Assembly: GCF_023008585.1 (NCBI RefSeq)
Contig: NZ_CP095391.1
Coordinates: 186,001-250,000 of the forward strand
DNA: 64,000 nucleotides
From: Natribaculum breve
Lineage (GTDB): Archaea; Halobacteriota; Halobacteria; Halobacteriales; Natrialbaceae
Direction of reading: 5' to 3'
Shown here: positions 26,703-35,537 of the stretch, piece by piece
Layout of the letters: each line of letters starts with the position of its first letter
How positions within the stretch are numbered: the stretch's first letter is position 1
Translations under genes and position numbers: made by a program
The notes under the pieces: model-generated
The model's input: the letters and a program-made list of their open reading frames with translations, nothing else
What the model was told of the DNA's origin: nothing
Databases searched by the model: none

Positions 26703-27908
26703 TTAGAACGACCGCGGAAGGTCGAGGGCTTTTTCACTGACGTAGTTAAGCGTGAGCTCCTGTGAAATCGGCGCGATGCGGGCGATTCGGGCGTTCCGGA
26801 AGTACCGTTCGACGTCGTACTCCCGTGCGACGCCGAACCCGCCGTGGGTCTGCACGGCCGCGTCGGACGCCTCGTATGCCGCCTCTGCGGCGAGGTACTT
26901 CGATGAATTCGCGAGAATGCCCACCTGTTGGCGGTCGAGCGAGTCCATGAGCGCCGCCGTCTCGTAGACGAGTTGTTTCGTCGCGAGCGTTCGCATGTAC
27001 GCTTTCGCCAGTGGGTGCTGGATCGCCTGATTCTTCCCGATCTGCCGGTCGAATACTTCTCGTTCGTCTGCGTACTGGGCGGCTCGTTCAATCGCGACTT
27101 TCGCGTGTCCGATACACTCGGATGCGATAACCAGTCGTTCGTCGTTGAGACCGTCGAGGAGGTAATAAAACCCTTCGTGCTCCTCACCGATGAGGTTCTC
27201 CGCCGGGACGCGCAGCTCGTCGAACCACACCTCGAAAGAGTGTGATAGGTTGAGAGCGGTTTTCGAGATCGACTTCATCTCGACTGCGCCCTGCGCTTTT
27301 GCCATCTCCATATCGACGAGGAACATGGAGATCCCGTCGGTCTTCTTCGTTGCCTCGTCGGGCGACTTCGTTCGCGCGACCAGCAGCAGGTAATCAGTGA
27401 CGTCGAGACGAGATGTCCATATTTTCTGTCCGTTGATAACGTACTCGTCACCGTCCCGTTCGGCGGTCGTTTCGATAGCCGTCGACTCTGACCCCGCGTT
27501 CGGTTCCGTGAGCCCGAGCGACTGGACTGTCGCTTCTCCCGCGGCGATACCCGGGAGAATCTCTTCTTTGATCCGCTCGTTACCGTGCTCCACGAGGGGT
27601 CTTGAGGTGTATATCGCTCCATGGATCGCCTGTGCGCCCCCGAAGCCAGCACCGCTACCAGCGATCTCTTCCATCATGACGACCATTTCCTCGGTACTCA
27701 TCCCGCCGCCACCGTACTCTTCGGGAATCAACGCGCCGAACCAGCCGTTTTCTGCCAGTAGATCTGCGAACTCTTGTGGGTATTCGTTGTCCCGTTCGTG
27801 TTCGCGCCAGTACTCGTCGTCGAACTCACCGCAGATTCGACCGATCTCGCGTTGGATGAGTTCCTGTTCCGCAGACAGGGGTGTGAAATCCCATGACACT
27901 GTCGACAT
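26703..27908 (-). CDS. Acyl-CoA dehydrogenase (copy 2)
   Basis: From ATG 27908 (MSTVSWDFTPL) the product has 401 residues and the same layout as copy 1: EQELIQREIGRICGEFDDEYW, GLTEPNAGSES, NGQKIWTSR, and QTHGGFGVAREYDVERYFRNAR. The terminal motif is again IAPIS, without the usual catalytic Glu of the EGT motif. It converges on the E2 gene, with stops 161 bp apart. The longer frame upstream overlaps the FAH-family gene and is rejected. Copies 1 and 2 look like an ancestral duplication with specialised substrates. Confidence 0.9.
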   Translation of the reverse strand: MSTVSWDFTPLSAEQELIQREIGRICGEFDDEYWREHERDNEYPQEFADLLAENGWFGALIPEEYGGGGMSTEEMVVMMEEIAGSGAGFGGAQAIHGAIYTSRPLVEHGNERIKEEILPGIAAGEATVQSLGLTEPNAGSESTAIETTAERDGDEYVINGQKIWTSRLDVTDYLLLVARTKSPDEATKKTDGISMFLVDMEMAKAQGAVEMKSISKTALNLSHSFEVWFDELRVPAENLIGEEHEGFYYLLDGLNDERLVIASECIGHAKVAIERAAQYADEREVFDRQIGKNQAIQHPLAKAYMRTLATKQLVYETAALMDSLDRQQVGILANSSKYLAAEAAYEASDAAVQTHGGFGVAREYDVERYFRNARIARIAPISQELTLNYVSEKALDLPRSF

Positions 27909-28080
27909 TACCGTAAACGACGGAGAGGAGTCTAATGAATGTATGGTTCTCACTTCGCACATCCGCATCGCGCATTCCGTTCGAGTTCGCCACATCGCTA
28001 CTCGAGTTGGGTACAAGCGGATCAGAATCGTTCTGTCGCACCGCCGGAATCGCCTCCTGCCGTTTTCTGTGGCGTGTCCG

Positions 28081-28815
28081 TCAGCGAGGCGAAACGATGT
28101 CGTTCTGGAGGACACCAACACCCTGGACTTCGACCTCGACCGTATCGCCAGCCGATAACGGACCGATTCCTGCCGGCGTACCCGTCGCGATGACGTCGCC
28201 TGGCTCGAGCGTCATATAGGTTGTAATCTCCTCGATGAGTTCCGACACGGAGAAGATCAGCTGCGATAGCGACGAATCTTGTTTCACTTCTCCGTTGACC
28301 CGCGAGCGGACGAAAGCGTCATCCGGCACCTCTTCAGGGGGGACGACTGCAGGGCCGATTGGAGCCGCGCCGTCGAACGCCTTCGCCCGGATCCAGTTTT
28401 GTTCGACCTCCTGATCGTGCCTGTTCGAGAGATCATTCAAGCACGTGTACCCGGCGACGACGTCCATCGCGTCAGCCGCACTCACGTGTCGACATTGCTG
28501 ATCGATCACCACGCCCATCTCCGCTTCATAGTCGATTCGAACGTCAGTCGGGAGAAGTGGGATGCTGTCGCGGTGACCGGCAACTGTGTTCGGCCCTTTC
28601 AGGAACAACATTGGCCGGTCTGGAAGGTCCATCTCGACTTCCTCGGCGTGATCTTCGTAGTTCAACCCGATGCAGACGATTTTGCTCGGGGAGACGGGAC
28701 TGAGGAGGTCGACCTCCCCGAGGTCGTACGTCGTCCCTCCGAACGCGACCGAATTACCGTTCCATTCGCCAGTTCGAACACTACCTGCCGGATCACGGAA
28801 TCGTGCCCATGCCAT
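28081..28815 (-). CDS. Fumarylacetoacetate hydrolase (FAH) family protein
   Basis: The 244-residue enzyme has the FAH fold: CIGLNYEDHAEE (48-59), metal ligands E97 and E99 (DYEAEMGVVID) and D128 (CLNDLSNR), and the C-terminal LEPGDVIATGTPAGIG. Family members hydrolyse or hydrate beta-diketone and 2-oxo-acid compounds with a divalent metal, in pathways for aromatics or sugar acids. It lies upstream of the copy 2 acyl-CoA dehydrogenase on the same strand with about 170 bp between, and diverges from the MaoC-like gene. The exact reaction is not predictable. Confidence 0.88.
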   Translation of the reverse strand: MAWARFRDPAGSVRTGEWNGNSVAFGGTTYDLGEVDLLSPVSPSKIVCIGLNYEDHAEEVEMDLPDRPMLFLKGPNTVAGHRDSIPLLPTDVRIDYEAEMGVVIDQQCRHVSAADAMDVVAGYTCLNDLSNRHDQEVEQNWIRAKAFDGAAPIGPAVVPPEEVPDDAFVRSRVNGEVKQDSSLSQLIFSVSELIEEITTYMTLEPGDVIATGTPAGIGPLSAGDTVEVEVQGVGVLQNDIVSPR

Positions 28816-28955
28816 ACATAAGCACTCAGACTACACCTAATAAAGGTATTGGGTTCATCGGTGCACAGTGACGCTCGCTCCGTCACTGCCGTGTCGGGTC
28901 AGTACGTGCGGACGGCGTGCTCGAGTCTCGACTTCCCGTCGACATTTGCCGAAGG

Positions 28956-28962
28956 ATTTATG
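28956..28962 (+). promoter_or_regulatory. TATA box of the MaoC-like gene
   Basis: ATTTATG lies 23-29 nt before ATG 28985, fitting a leaderless transcript and supporting the short start over the upstream one at 28868. Confidence 0.55.
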
Positions 28963-28984
28963 TATTCACGCTCACTCCTCGAGT

Positions 28985-29500
28985 ATGCACATGGTTCGCA
29001 ATGTAATCGAGGTCGGTGAGAACCGATACCGCGAGGACTACGGCAGGTATTACGAAGACTTCACAGTTGGCGACATTTACGAACACCGCCCGGCACGAAC
29101 GATAACGCAGACGGACAACATCTGGTTCACTCTGCTGACGATGAACACGCACCCGCTGCACTTCAACGACGAGTACGGTCGGGACACGGAGTTCGGCGAG
29201 TGTCTCGTTAACTCCGCGCTGACGCTGTCGATAGTGGCCGGGATGAGCGTAAGCGACGTGAGCCACAAGACTGTCGCCAATCTCGGCTGGAGCGAGATCA
29301 AGATGCCCAACCCGGTCTTCCACGGCGATACGCTCTACGCCGAGAGCGAGGTCATCGACAAACGTCTCAGCGAGTCCCGCGAGGGCGACGGGATCGTAAC
29401 CGTCCGAACGAGCGCCGAGAACCAGCGCGGCGATACGGTCATGGAGTTCGAACGCACGATGTTGATTCCTACCCGCGAGAAGGGTATCCCAGAGAACTAG
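28985..29500 (+). CDS. MaoC-like (hot-dog fold) acyl-CoA dehydratase
   Basis: A 171-residue MaoC-domain protein: YYEDFTVGDIYEH, the hydratase motif in TMNTHPLHFNDEYGRDTEFGE (catalytic N/H region) and GWSEIKMPNPVFHGDTLYAESEV. Such proteins hydrate enoyl-CoA esters, and this sub-type resembles mesaconyl-CoA hydratase-like proteins acting on branched dicarboxylyl-CoA. ATG 28985 is 23 nt after a TATA box; an alternative ATG sits two codons later. It fits with the CoA-transferase and acyl-CoA dehydrogenases as the step after desaturation. Substrate assignment is inference. Confidence 0.87.
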   Translation: MHMVRNVIEVGENRYREDYGRYYEDFTVGDIYEHRPARTITQTDNIWFTLLTMNTHPLHFNDEYGRDTEFGECLVNSALTLSIVAGMSVSDVSHKTVANLGWSEIKMPNPVFHGDTLYAESEVIDKRLSESREGDGIVTVRTSAENQRGDTVMEFERTMLIPTREKGIPEN

Positions 29501-29602
29501 CCGACGTTCAGTCCGACCGGCACGATTCGACCGATTTCGGATTCTTCGTCGACGGGAGGAACCACCGAAACTATTATTTTGTCTACCATCAGGATCATTG
29601 TC

Positions 29603-30967
29603 ATGGCGACACACCTTGCTGACGAGTTTACCCTGTCGGCGACGGGCGACGCGATCCTCACGCGAGAAATCCTCCCGTACGAAGGACAGTCAGCGCAGTT
29701 CGACTACCTGCTTGAGACGCTTCGAGGCACCGACGCCACGGTGACGAACCTCGAGGTCATCGTCCACGACTACGAGCACTATCCCGCACCGTCGAGCGGA
29801 GGTACTTACATGCGCGCTCCGCCAGAAATTCTAGACGAACTCTCAGCGATGGGTTGTAACCTCTTTAGCGCGGCGACGAACCACGTATTCGACTTTACCT
29901 ACGGCGGTATCGAGACGACGCTCGAGGAACTCGAACGTCGAAGCCTCGCTGCCGCCGGTCTCGGAACGACGCTTTACGAGGCACGCCGTCCAGCGTACGT
30001 GGAGACTCCCGCCGGCCGTGTTGCGATGATCAGCGCGTGCACTAGCATTACCCCGGGGAGCACCGCTGGCCCACAGTCACCGGCGCTGCCCGGCCGCCCG
30101 GGGCTGAATCCACTCTCCGTCGAACCGATCTATCACGTCACCGAGTCCGACCTCGAGCAACTCGAGCGAATCAGCGATGTCGCGGGAATCGAGGCGATGA
30201 AGCGATCCTGGCTCGAACGCGGTATCTACTACAACCACGACTGGAACGACCCGAGTTATTTTCACTTTGGTGATATGAAGTTTCGAATCGTCGACGACGA
30301 GTCTGAGACGGGTATAAAATACGAACTCTCAGAGGACGACCGAACGGAAATCCTCGAGTGGGTCGAGGCGGCCAATCGGACCGCCGACTGGGTCGTGATG
30401 ACGCTTCATGCCCACCAGGGCGTAGGAGGACGACAACTCACGAGGGCGACTCCCGAGTTCGTCCAGTCGTTTGCACGCGACTGCGTCGACGTGGGTGCTG
30501 ACCTCTTCGTCGGAACTGGCCCACACGTCCTCCGGGGAATCGAAGTGTACGACGATAGTCCCATCTTCTACTCGCTCGGGAATTTCATTGTCCAGAACGA
30601 AACTGTCGCTCGACTCCCACCGGAGAGTTTCGAGCGATACGACCTCGACGAGCGAACGAAGGTGTCGGCGGTGTTCGACGCTCGACTCTACGACGACGAC
30701 GGCGAACCCAAAGGAGACCTCGCCTCGGAGGCGTTCTGGCGAACGATCGTCCCCGAATGCACCTTCACGAGAGACGGCGGTCTCGAGCAGGTGGAACTCC
30801 ATCCGTGTACTCTTCAGCGACGTGCTCCCTCCCCCCAGCGTGGGATACCGGTCCGTGCAACCGGCGACGTGGCAACGGCGATCCTCGAAGACGTCGCAGA
30901 ACTCTCTGATCCGTTCGAAACCGAGGTCGGCATCGAGGGTGCGTCCGCGACCGTCGAGTTGCCGTAA
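29603..30967 (+). CDS. CapA-family (PGA_cap) metallophosphatase-like protein, soluble
   Basis: The 454-residue protein has the PGA_cap pattern: TGDAILTRE (N-terminal metal-binding Asp), NLEVIVHDYE, SAATNHVFDF, LHAHQG and GTGPHVLRGIEVYDDSPIFYSLGN (divided by variable residues). Canonical CapA/PgsA proteins are membrane-anchored and aid poly-gamma-glutamate export. This one has no signal peptide or membrane segment and sits among catabolic genes. An insertion around residues 195-240 (MKRSWLERGIYYNHDWND) is unusual. A TATA-like CTATTATTT is about 25-32 nt upstream. A broken relative is at 52571. It is probably a cytoplasmic hydrolase; substrate unknown. Confidence 0.85.
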   Translation: MATHLADEFTLSATGDAILTREILPYEGQSAQFDYLLETLRGTDATVTNLEVIVHDYEHYPAPSSGGTYMRAPPEILDELSAMGCNLFSAATNHVFDFTYGGIETTLEELERRSLAAAGLGTTLYEARRPAYVETPAGRVAMISACTSITPGSTAGPQSPALPGRPGLNPLSVEPIYHVTESDLEQLERISDVAGIEAMKRSWLERGIYYNHDWNDPSYFHFGDMKFRIVDDESETGIKYELSEDDRTEILEWVEAANRTADWVVMTLHAHQGVGGRQLTRATPEFVQSFARDCVDVGADLFVGTGPHVLRGIEVYDDSPIFYSLGNFIVQNETVARLPPESFERYDLDERTKVSAVFDARLYDDDGEPKGDLASEAFWRTIVPECTFTRDGGLEQVELHPCTLQRRAPSPQRGIPVRATGDVATAILEDVAELSDPFETEVGIEGASATVELP

Positions 30968-31064
30968 GTTCTCCGTCCGCCGCCGCTTTGGTCCCACGGA
31001 GGACGTCGGAACCTGTCACTCTAGAACCAATAATGTCTTTGACCGCGCGACCGAACACGGGCAC

Positions 31065-31949
31065 ATGGATCTACGAGATGCCCTATGTGGGATCACCTGT
31101 CCGACAGTGACGCCGTTTGACGACGGCGCAATCGACGACGAGGCCCTCGACGCGTTACTCGAGTACGTCGAAGACGGCGGCATCGACGCCGTCTTTCCCT
31201 GTGGCACGACCGGCGAATTCGCGAGTCTGCCACCGGCGGATCGACGGCGCGTGATCGAGCGTACGGTCGACGGCACCGACCTGCCCGTCATTGCGGGCGC
31301 CGCAGCGACGACCGTCAAGGAGACGCTCGATTACGTTTCCGACGCTGCCGAGGCCGGTGCGGATGCCGCCGTGGTCGTCCCGCCGTACTTTCACTCGGCG
31401 AACGTGCCGGCAGGGAACGTCCGGTTCTTCCGGGAAATCGCCAATCGAGCATCGATTCCGCTGTTGCTGTACAACATCCCGCAGTGTTCGGGCCGCCCGA
31501 TCGATCCCGAGACGGTCGCGACGGTCTCGAGTCACGAGCGGATCGTCGGCATCAAAGACTCGAGTGGCGACTTCAATTACTTCCAGACTGTCGGACGGCG
31601 AACGCCGGACGACTTCCTCCTCCTGCAGGGGTTCGACGCGTTGCTCGTCCCGGCACTCCGGATGGGGGCTGATGGGGGCGTCAACGCCCTGTCGAACGTC
31701 TTCCCCGACGTTTTCAGGACGCTCTTCGAATGTGCCGACGCCGAGCGCGGACGCCAACTCCAACAGGACGTGATTGCGCCAGTATTCGACGCATGTCTCG
31801 AGTACGGCTTCGCACCGACGACGAAAGCGGCGCTCGTCCACCGTGGCGTCATCCCATCGGACGAGGTACGCCCTCCTCTCGTTCCCGTGGACGATCCGTC
31901 GGACCTCAAGGCGACCGTCAGGCGTGCAGTCGAGTGGGCGAGGCTGTAG
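31065..31949 (+). CDS. DHDPS/NAL-family aldolase or lyase
   Basis: A 294-residue class I aldolase of the dihydrodipicolinate synthase family, with GTTGE (47-51), Tyr136 in LLYNIP and Schiff-base Lys164 in GIKDSSGD. Family members cleave or form 2-oxo acids such as 2-keto-3-deoxy sugar acids, sialic acid or 4-hydroxy-2-oxo acids. It starts 97 bp after the CapA-like gene on the same strand and is followed by a sodium symporter. A role in degrading an imported 2-oxo or sugar acid is more likely than lysine synthesis. The 56118 gene is a divergent relative. Confidence 0.9.
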   Translation: MDLRDALCGITCPTVTPFDDGAIDDEALDALLEYVEDGGIDAVFPCGTTGEFASLPPADRRRVIERTVDGTDLPVIAGAAATTVKETLDYVSDAAEAGADAAVVVPPYFHSANVPAGNVRFFREIANRASIPLLLYNIPQCSGRPIDPETVATVSSHERIVGIKDSSGDFNYFQTVGRRTPDDFLLLQGFDALLVPALRMGADGGVNALSNVFPDVFRTLFECADAERGRQLQQDVIAPVFDACLEYGFAPTTKAALVHRGVIPSDEVRPPLVPVDDPSDLKATVRRAVEWARL

Positions 31950-32018
31950 GTGTACACCGCTCCTGCTGGCCGACGTAATATCGAGATGATACGACCACCC
32001 AGTATTAATATTTCGACG

Positions 32019-32042
32019 TACAGTCGCTCTATCGTGACTGTA
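32019..32042. promoter_or_regulatory. Inverted repeat between aldolase and symporter genes
   Basis: TACAGTC (32019-32025) and GACTGTA (32036-32042) form a perfect 7-bp inverted repeat with a 10-nt spacer. It is 70 bp after the aldolase stop and about 97 bp before the symporter start. It could be an operator for the symporter promoter or part of a weak transcription end signal. Confidence 0.4.
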
Positions 32043-32138
32043 GCGGCTGCCACCGATTGCTGGCTATAAATTCCAAGATCTATTTCCCTAGCATTCTATA
32101 CATAATGTTTATCACGACTCATGTGGATTCACAGAATA

Positions 32139-33671
32139 ATGCTAGAGACTTACTTACACGTCGGGCTAGGGCTGTTTGTCATGGTACTCTTCGCGTTCGG
32201 GTACCTTGGCTGGAAGAAAACAGACGACATCGCCGACTTCGCCATCGCTGGCGAGACGCTCGGACCGTACCTGCTCGGGTCGGCATTCGCGGCGACGTTC
32301 TTCAGTTCGGCGACGTTCGTCGGGTACGTCGCCTGGGCGTACGACTTCGGGTACTCTTTTCTCTGGCTGTACCTCTCGCTGATTTCGGCGTCGCCGATCG
32401 CGCTGATCCTCTTTGCACGGCGCGTAAGGCGGACGAACATCCACATGCGAACGGTCTCGCTGCCGGACTGGATCGGCGAGTTCTACGACAGTCAGTTCCT
32501 CCGGGTCGGGATCGCCCTGGCGTTGTTCTTCAACCTGTTTTACATCGCTGGACAGCTCACCGCTGGTGCGCTCATTTTCGAGGTCCTGCTCGGCTGGGAG
32601 TACCTTACGGGCCTCTCGGTCGTTGTCGTGCTGGTCACGGCGTACGTTCTGGTCGGCGGAACCTACGCCGACGTCTACACCGACGCCATCCAGGGCGTAT
32701 TGATGGCGGTGATGGGCCTCGTGGTGTTCCTCTCGTTCATCTGGGTCTTCGACTGGAGTCTGTTCAGCACCTTCGGACAGATGAGCGCCGAACTTGAGGC
32801 GAGCGACCCGAACCTCACCGCCGTGCTCAACCCGGAGTCGATCGTATTCTACAGCGGGTTCGCGATCCTCTCGATTTTCATCCTCGAGTTCGCGTTCTCG
32901 GCACAGCCGCAGTTGTTCAACAAGGTACTCGCGCTCGACGACCCGGCGAACCTTCGCAAGATGATCGTCACCTACGTAGTGCTCACGCTGTGTTTCCTGG
33001 CGGTCACGTTCGGCGGTTTCTACCTACGCGTGCTCAATCCGGGCATCGAAGCCGCAGACGAGAGCATCTTCGTGTACACAATGGAGTACTTCCCAGCGAT
33101 CGTCGCGGCATTTCTCGGCATCGTGATCCTCTCGGCGGCCATCTCGACGACGGACGGCATATACGTCGTGCTGGCGACGGCGATTTCGAACGACATCTTC
33201 CGGAAGTTCCTCGTCGAAGAGGGACATATTGACATGGGTGACGAGCGTGCGGACGTCTTCTCGCGATACCTCGCGCAAGGATCGGTCCTCGTGGTCAGCG
33301 CCATCTCCTTCGCGATCGTCCTCAGCCCGCCCCAGTACATCGCAGAGCTGGTGTGGATCGGCGTCGCCGGCGTGGCATCGGCGACCGTCCCGCCGATTAT
33401 GCTCGGCATCTACTTCCCGAACTTCGTCACTCGAAAGGGCGCGTACGCGTCGTTCATCGCGGGCGTCGGTGGATACACGTCGATCAGCCTCACACTCGAC
33501 GTCCCGAGCGTCTTCGTCGAGGGAACGATCGGGATCATCCTTGCGACGGCGACGATGTTCGTCGTCAGCGCCGTCACCGAACAGGAAGACGGCGTCGCGA
33601 CCTTCTCCGAACGACACCACGATACCGTAACCGGCACTGGCGGAACCGACGTTCAACCGACCGACGACTAA
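32139..33671 (+). CDS. Sodium:solute symporter (SSS family)
   Basis: From ATG 32139 the protein has 510 residues and about 13 membrane segments, as usual for SSS. Diagnostic stretches include TFFSSATFVGYVAWAYDFGY, the GGTYADVYTDAIQG region of the conserved core and ISTTDGIYVVLATA. It couples import of an organic acid or similar solute to the sodium gradient, common in haloarchaea. A TATA-like GTTTATCA lies 25-32 nt upstream. It is followed by a 42-residue partner gene with a good GGAGG site and by the convergent amidase gene. Confidence 0.92.
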   Translation: MLETYLHVGLGLFVMVLFAFGYLGWKKTDDIADFAIAGETLGPYLLGSAFAATFFSSATFVGYVAWAYDFGYSFLWLYLSLISASPIALILFARRVRRTNIHMRTVSLPDWIGEFYDSQFLRVGIALALFFNLFYIAGQLTAGALIFEVLLGWEYLTGLSVVVVLVTAYVLVGGTYADVYTDAIQGVLMAVMGLVVFLSFIWVFDWSLFSTFGQMSAELEASDPNLTAVLNPESIVFYSGFAILSIFILEFAFSAQPQLFNKVLALDDPANLRKMIVTYVVLTLCFLAVTFGGFYLRVLNPGIEAADESIFVYTMEYFPAIVAAFLGIVILSAAISTTDGIYVVLATAISNDIFRKFLVEEGHIDMGDERADVFSRYLAQGSVLVVSAISFAIVLSPPQYIAELVWIGVAGVASATVPPIMLGIYFPNFVTRKGAYASFIAGVGGYTSISLTLDVPSVFVEGTIGIILATATMFVVSAVTEQEDGVATFSERHHDTVTGTGGTDVQPTDD

Positions 33672-33692
33672 CACAACACGGAGGAACATACG

Positions 33693-33821
33693 ATGACAAC
33701 ACTAATGCTCTGGATCGCACTGATCGGAACCACACTGTCGCTGGCGACGATGTACGCCATGCTTCGCGTGTGGTACGAACCGAAGATGGACGACGCACCC
33801 AGTGAGAGCCCCAGGAACTGA
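33693..33821 (+). CDS. Symporter small accessory protein (42 residues, one membrane helix)
   Basis: Twenty-one bp after the symporter stop, a GGAGG ribosome-binding site precedes ATG 33693. The 42-residue product has one membrane helix (about residues 5-24, LWIALIGTTLSLATMYAM) and a short charged tail. Tiny single-helix proteins directly downstream of SSS symporters form a known class of accessory subunits. The tight spacing and strong ribosome-binding site support a real gene acting with the symporter. Confidence 0.75.
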   Translation: MTTLMLWIALIGTTLSLATMYAMLRVWYEPKMDDAPSESPRN

Positions 33822-33948
33822 ACCGGTCTCGACCACCGAGAACGACTCGAGTTGCGACGAGAATCGGTCGTTTCGAACCCGGGTCCGCCGATCGGTAACC
33901 CGGTCCGCTAATTTTCCGAACGAACGCCGAATCGAACGGCGTCTGCGG

Positions 33949-35394
33949 CTACGCGGTCAGTTCTTCGATGAGGCGAGCGCCGCGGATCGCGAGTGCGTCT
34001 TCGAACTGCGGGGCGACGACCTGCGCGCTAACTGGGATGCCGTCGACATCGTCCACCGGGACGGTCACCGCTGGAGTCTGGGCTAGACTGAACGGTACCG
34101 TGTTTCCGGTCACACCGAGTGACTTCTTGTAGACGCCGATCGTCTCGTACTCCGGCGGGAGGATCCGCGTGGTCGGCGTGAGAAGCACGTCGACGTCGGC
34201 GAATATCTCGGCTAACTGTTGTTGGAACTCGATCGCCTTTCGCCGCAACGCGACGTACGATCGACCCTCGGTGTCCTCGTCGAGAAACGCTGCCGGGAGC
34301 GCTCGCGAGGTGACGTACTCGTTGAACTCGTGGTTCTCCACGTAGTCAGCGATGGCTGCACGCAACTCCTCGTCGTAGCCGGTCCCCTCGCCGCGAATGA
34401 CCCCGCGCTGGCGAATCAGCCAGCCGAAATCGCCCACGAGCAGGGGGTACACCTTCGAAATCTCGCTCAGATCGACAGTGACGCGTTCGACTGTGACGTC
34501 GAACTCGTCTGCCAGGCCGTCGGCGACGTCGGCGATCGGTTCCACGACCTCGTCGTCGGACGACTCGAGGAAGGATTCGGTCACGCCGACCGTTAGCCCG
34601 GACCCGTCAGGCTCCTCGAGTCCGTCCGTCAGCGAGCCGACGTCGACGTGACTGGACGCCGGATCCCGGAAGTCGTGGCCGGCCATCGTCTCTAAGACAG
34701 CGGCTGCCGTCTGGACGTCGCGTGCGATCGGCCCGATCGTGTCGGTCCACGGCACGAGGTCGACGAAGCCGTGGCGTGGGACGAGGCTGTGCGTCGGTTT
34801 GATCCCGACAACGCCACAGCACGCCGCGGGGAGGCGAACGCTACCGCCGGTGTCCGTTCCGAGCGCGAAGTCGACGAGACCGCCCGCGACGGCGACACCG
34901 CTGCCGCTCGAGGAGCCGCCGGGGACGCGGTCCGCGTCGACGGGGTTAGTCGGCGGGCCGTACTCACTGTGTTCTCCGGTGGGTCCGAAGGCGAACGGCT
35001 CCATGTTCGCCTTGCCGACCGTTTCGGCGCCAGCCGACAGCAGGCGTTCGACGACGACGGCGTCCGTGCTCGGAACGTACGAGAAGTCCTCGACGCCGCA
35101 GGTCATCCGCAGACCCTCGACCGCGATGCAGTCTTTGACGGCGAAGCGCAGTCCCGCGAGCGGTCCGGTGTCGGACTCTCGTCGCGGTTCGTCGTAGACG
35201 TCGAGAAGCGCGTTGTACTCGTCGTCGGAGAACGAGCCGACAGATTCGTTCGTCTCCGCGTCGACGACGAGATTGTCCAGTTGCGCTTCTGCGTTCTCGG
35301 TCGTTTCACGGACCGACTGCAACGTCTCCTCGTCGGTCGTAAACGACAGTTCGGTCCCGAACGATACCAGCCCGTCAGTCCTATCTTGAGACAT
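33949..35394 (-). CDS. Amidase signature family enzyme
   Basis: The 481-residue protein has the Ser-cisSer-Lys triad layout: Lys in LRFAVKDCI, the Gly/Ser-rich VPGGSSSGSG, and the nucleophile Ser in GTDTGGSVRLPAACCGVVG. Amidases hydrolyse C-N amide bonds of small carboxamides; Glu-tRNA amidotransferase subunits share the signature, but no partner subunits are nearby. The start at MSQDRTDGL was chosen because the preceding residues in the longer frame are promoter sequence. It diverges from the crotonase-like gene, with 144 bp between. Likely releases ammonia from an imported amide. Confidence 0.9.
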   Translation of the reverse strand: MSQDRTDGLVSFGTELSFTTDEETLQSVRETTENAEAQLDNLVVDAETNESVGSFSDDEYNALLDVYDEPRRESDTGPLAGLRFAVKDCIAVEGLRMTCGVEDFSYVPSTDAVVVERLLSAGAETVGKANMEPFAFGPTGEHSEYGPPTNPVDADRVPGGSSSGSGVAVAGGLVDFALGTDTGGSVRLPAACCGVVGIKPTHSLVPRHGFVDLVPWTDTIGPIARDVQTAAAVLETMAGHDFRDPASSHVDVGSLTDGLEEPDGSGLTVGVTESFLESSDDEVVEPIADVADGLADEFDVTVERVTVDLSEISKVYPLLVGDFGWLIRQRGVIRGEGTGYDEELRAAIADYVENHEFNEYVTSRALPAAFLDEDTEGRSYVALRRKAIEFQQQLAEIFADVDVLLTPTTRILPPEYETIGVYKKSLGVTGNTVPFSLAQTPAVTVPVDDVDGIPVSAQVVAPQFEDALAIRGARLIEELTA

Positions 35395-35537
35395 GCTATC
35401 ACTATCAGTCGCCACGCCGATATCTTTATTGGTCGCAGAAATGCGCGGGCCGACTCGCGTAACAGATCCGGTCGTGACCGTCCGCGGTCGAGCAGACGAC
35501 CGCATAACTTATTACCTTCCCGTGAATCATATCCAGC

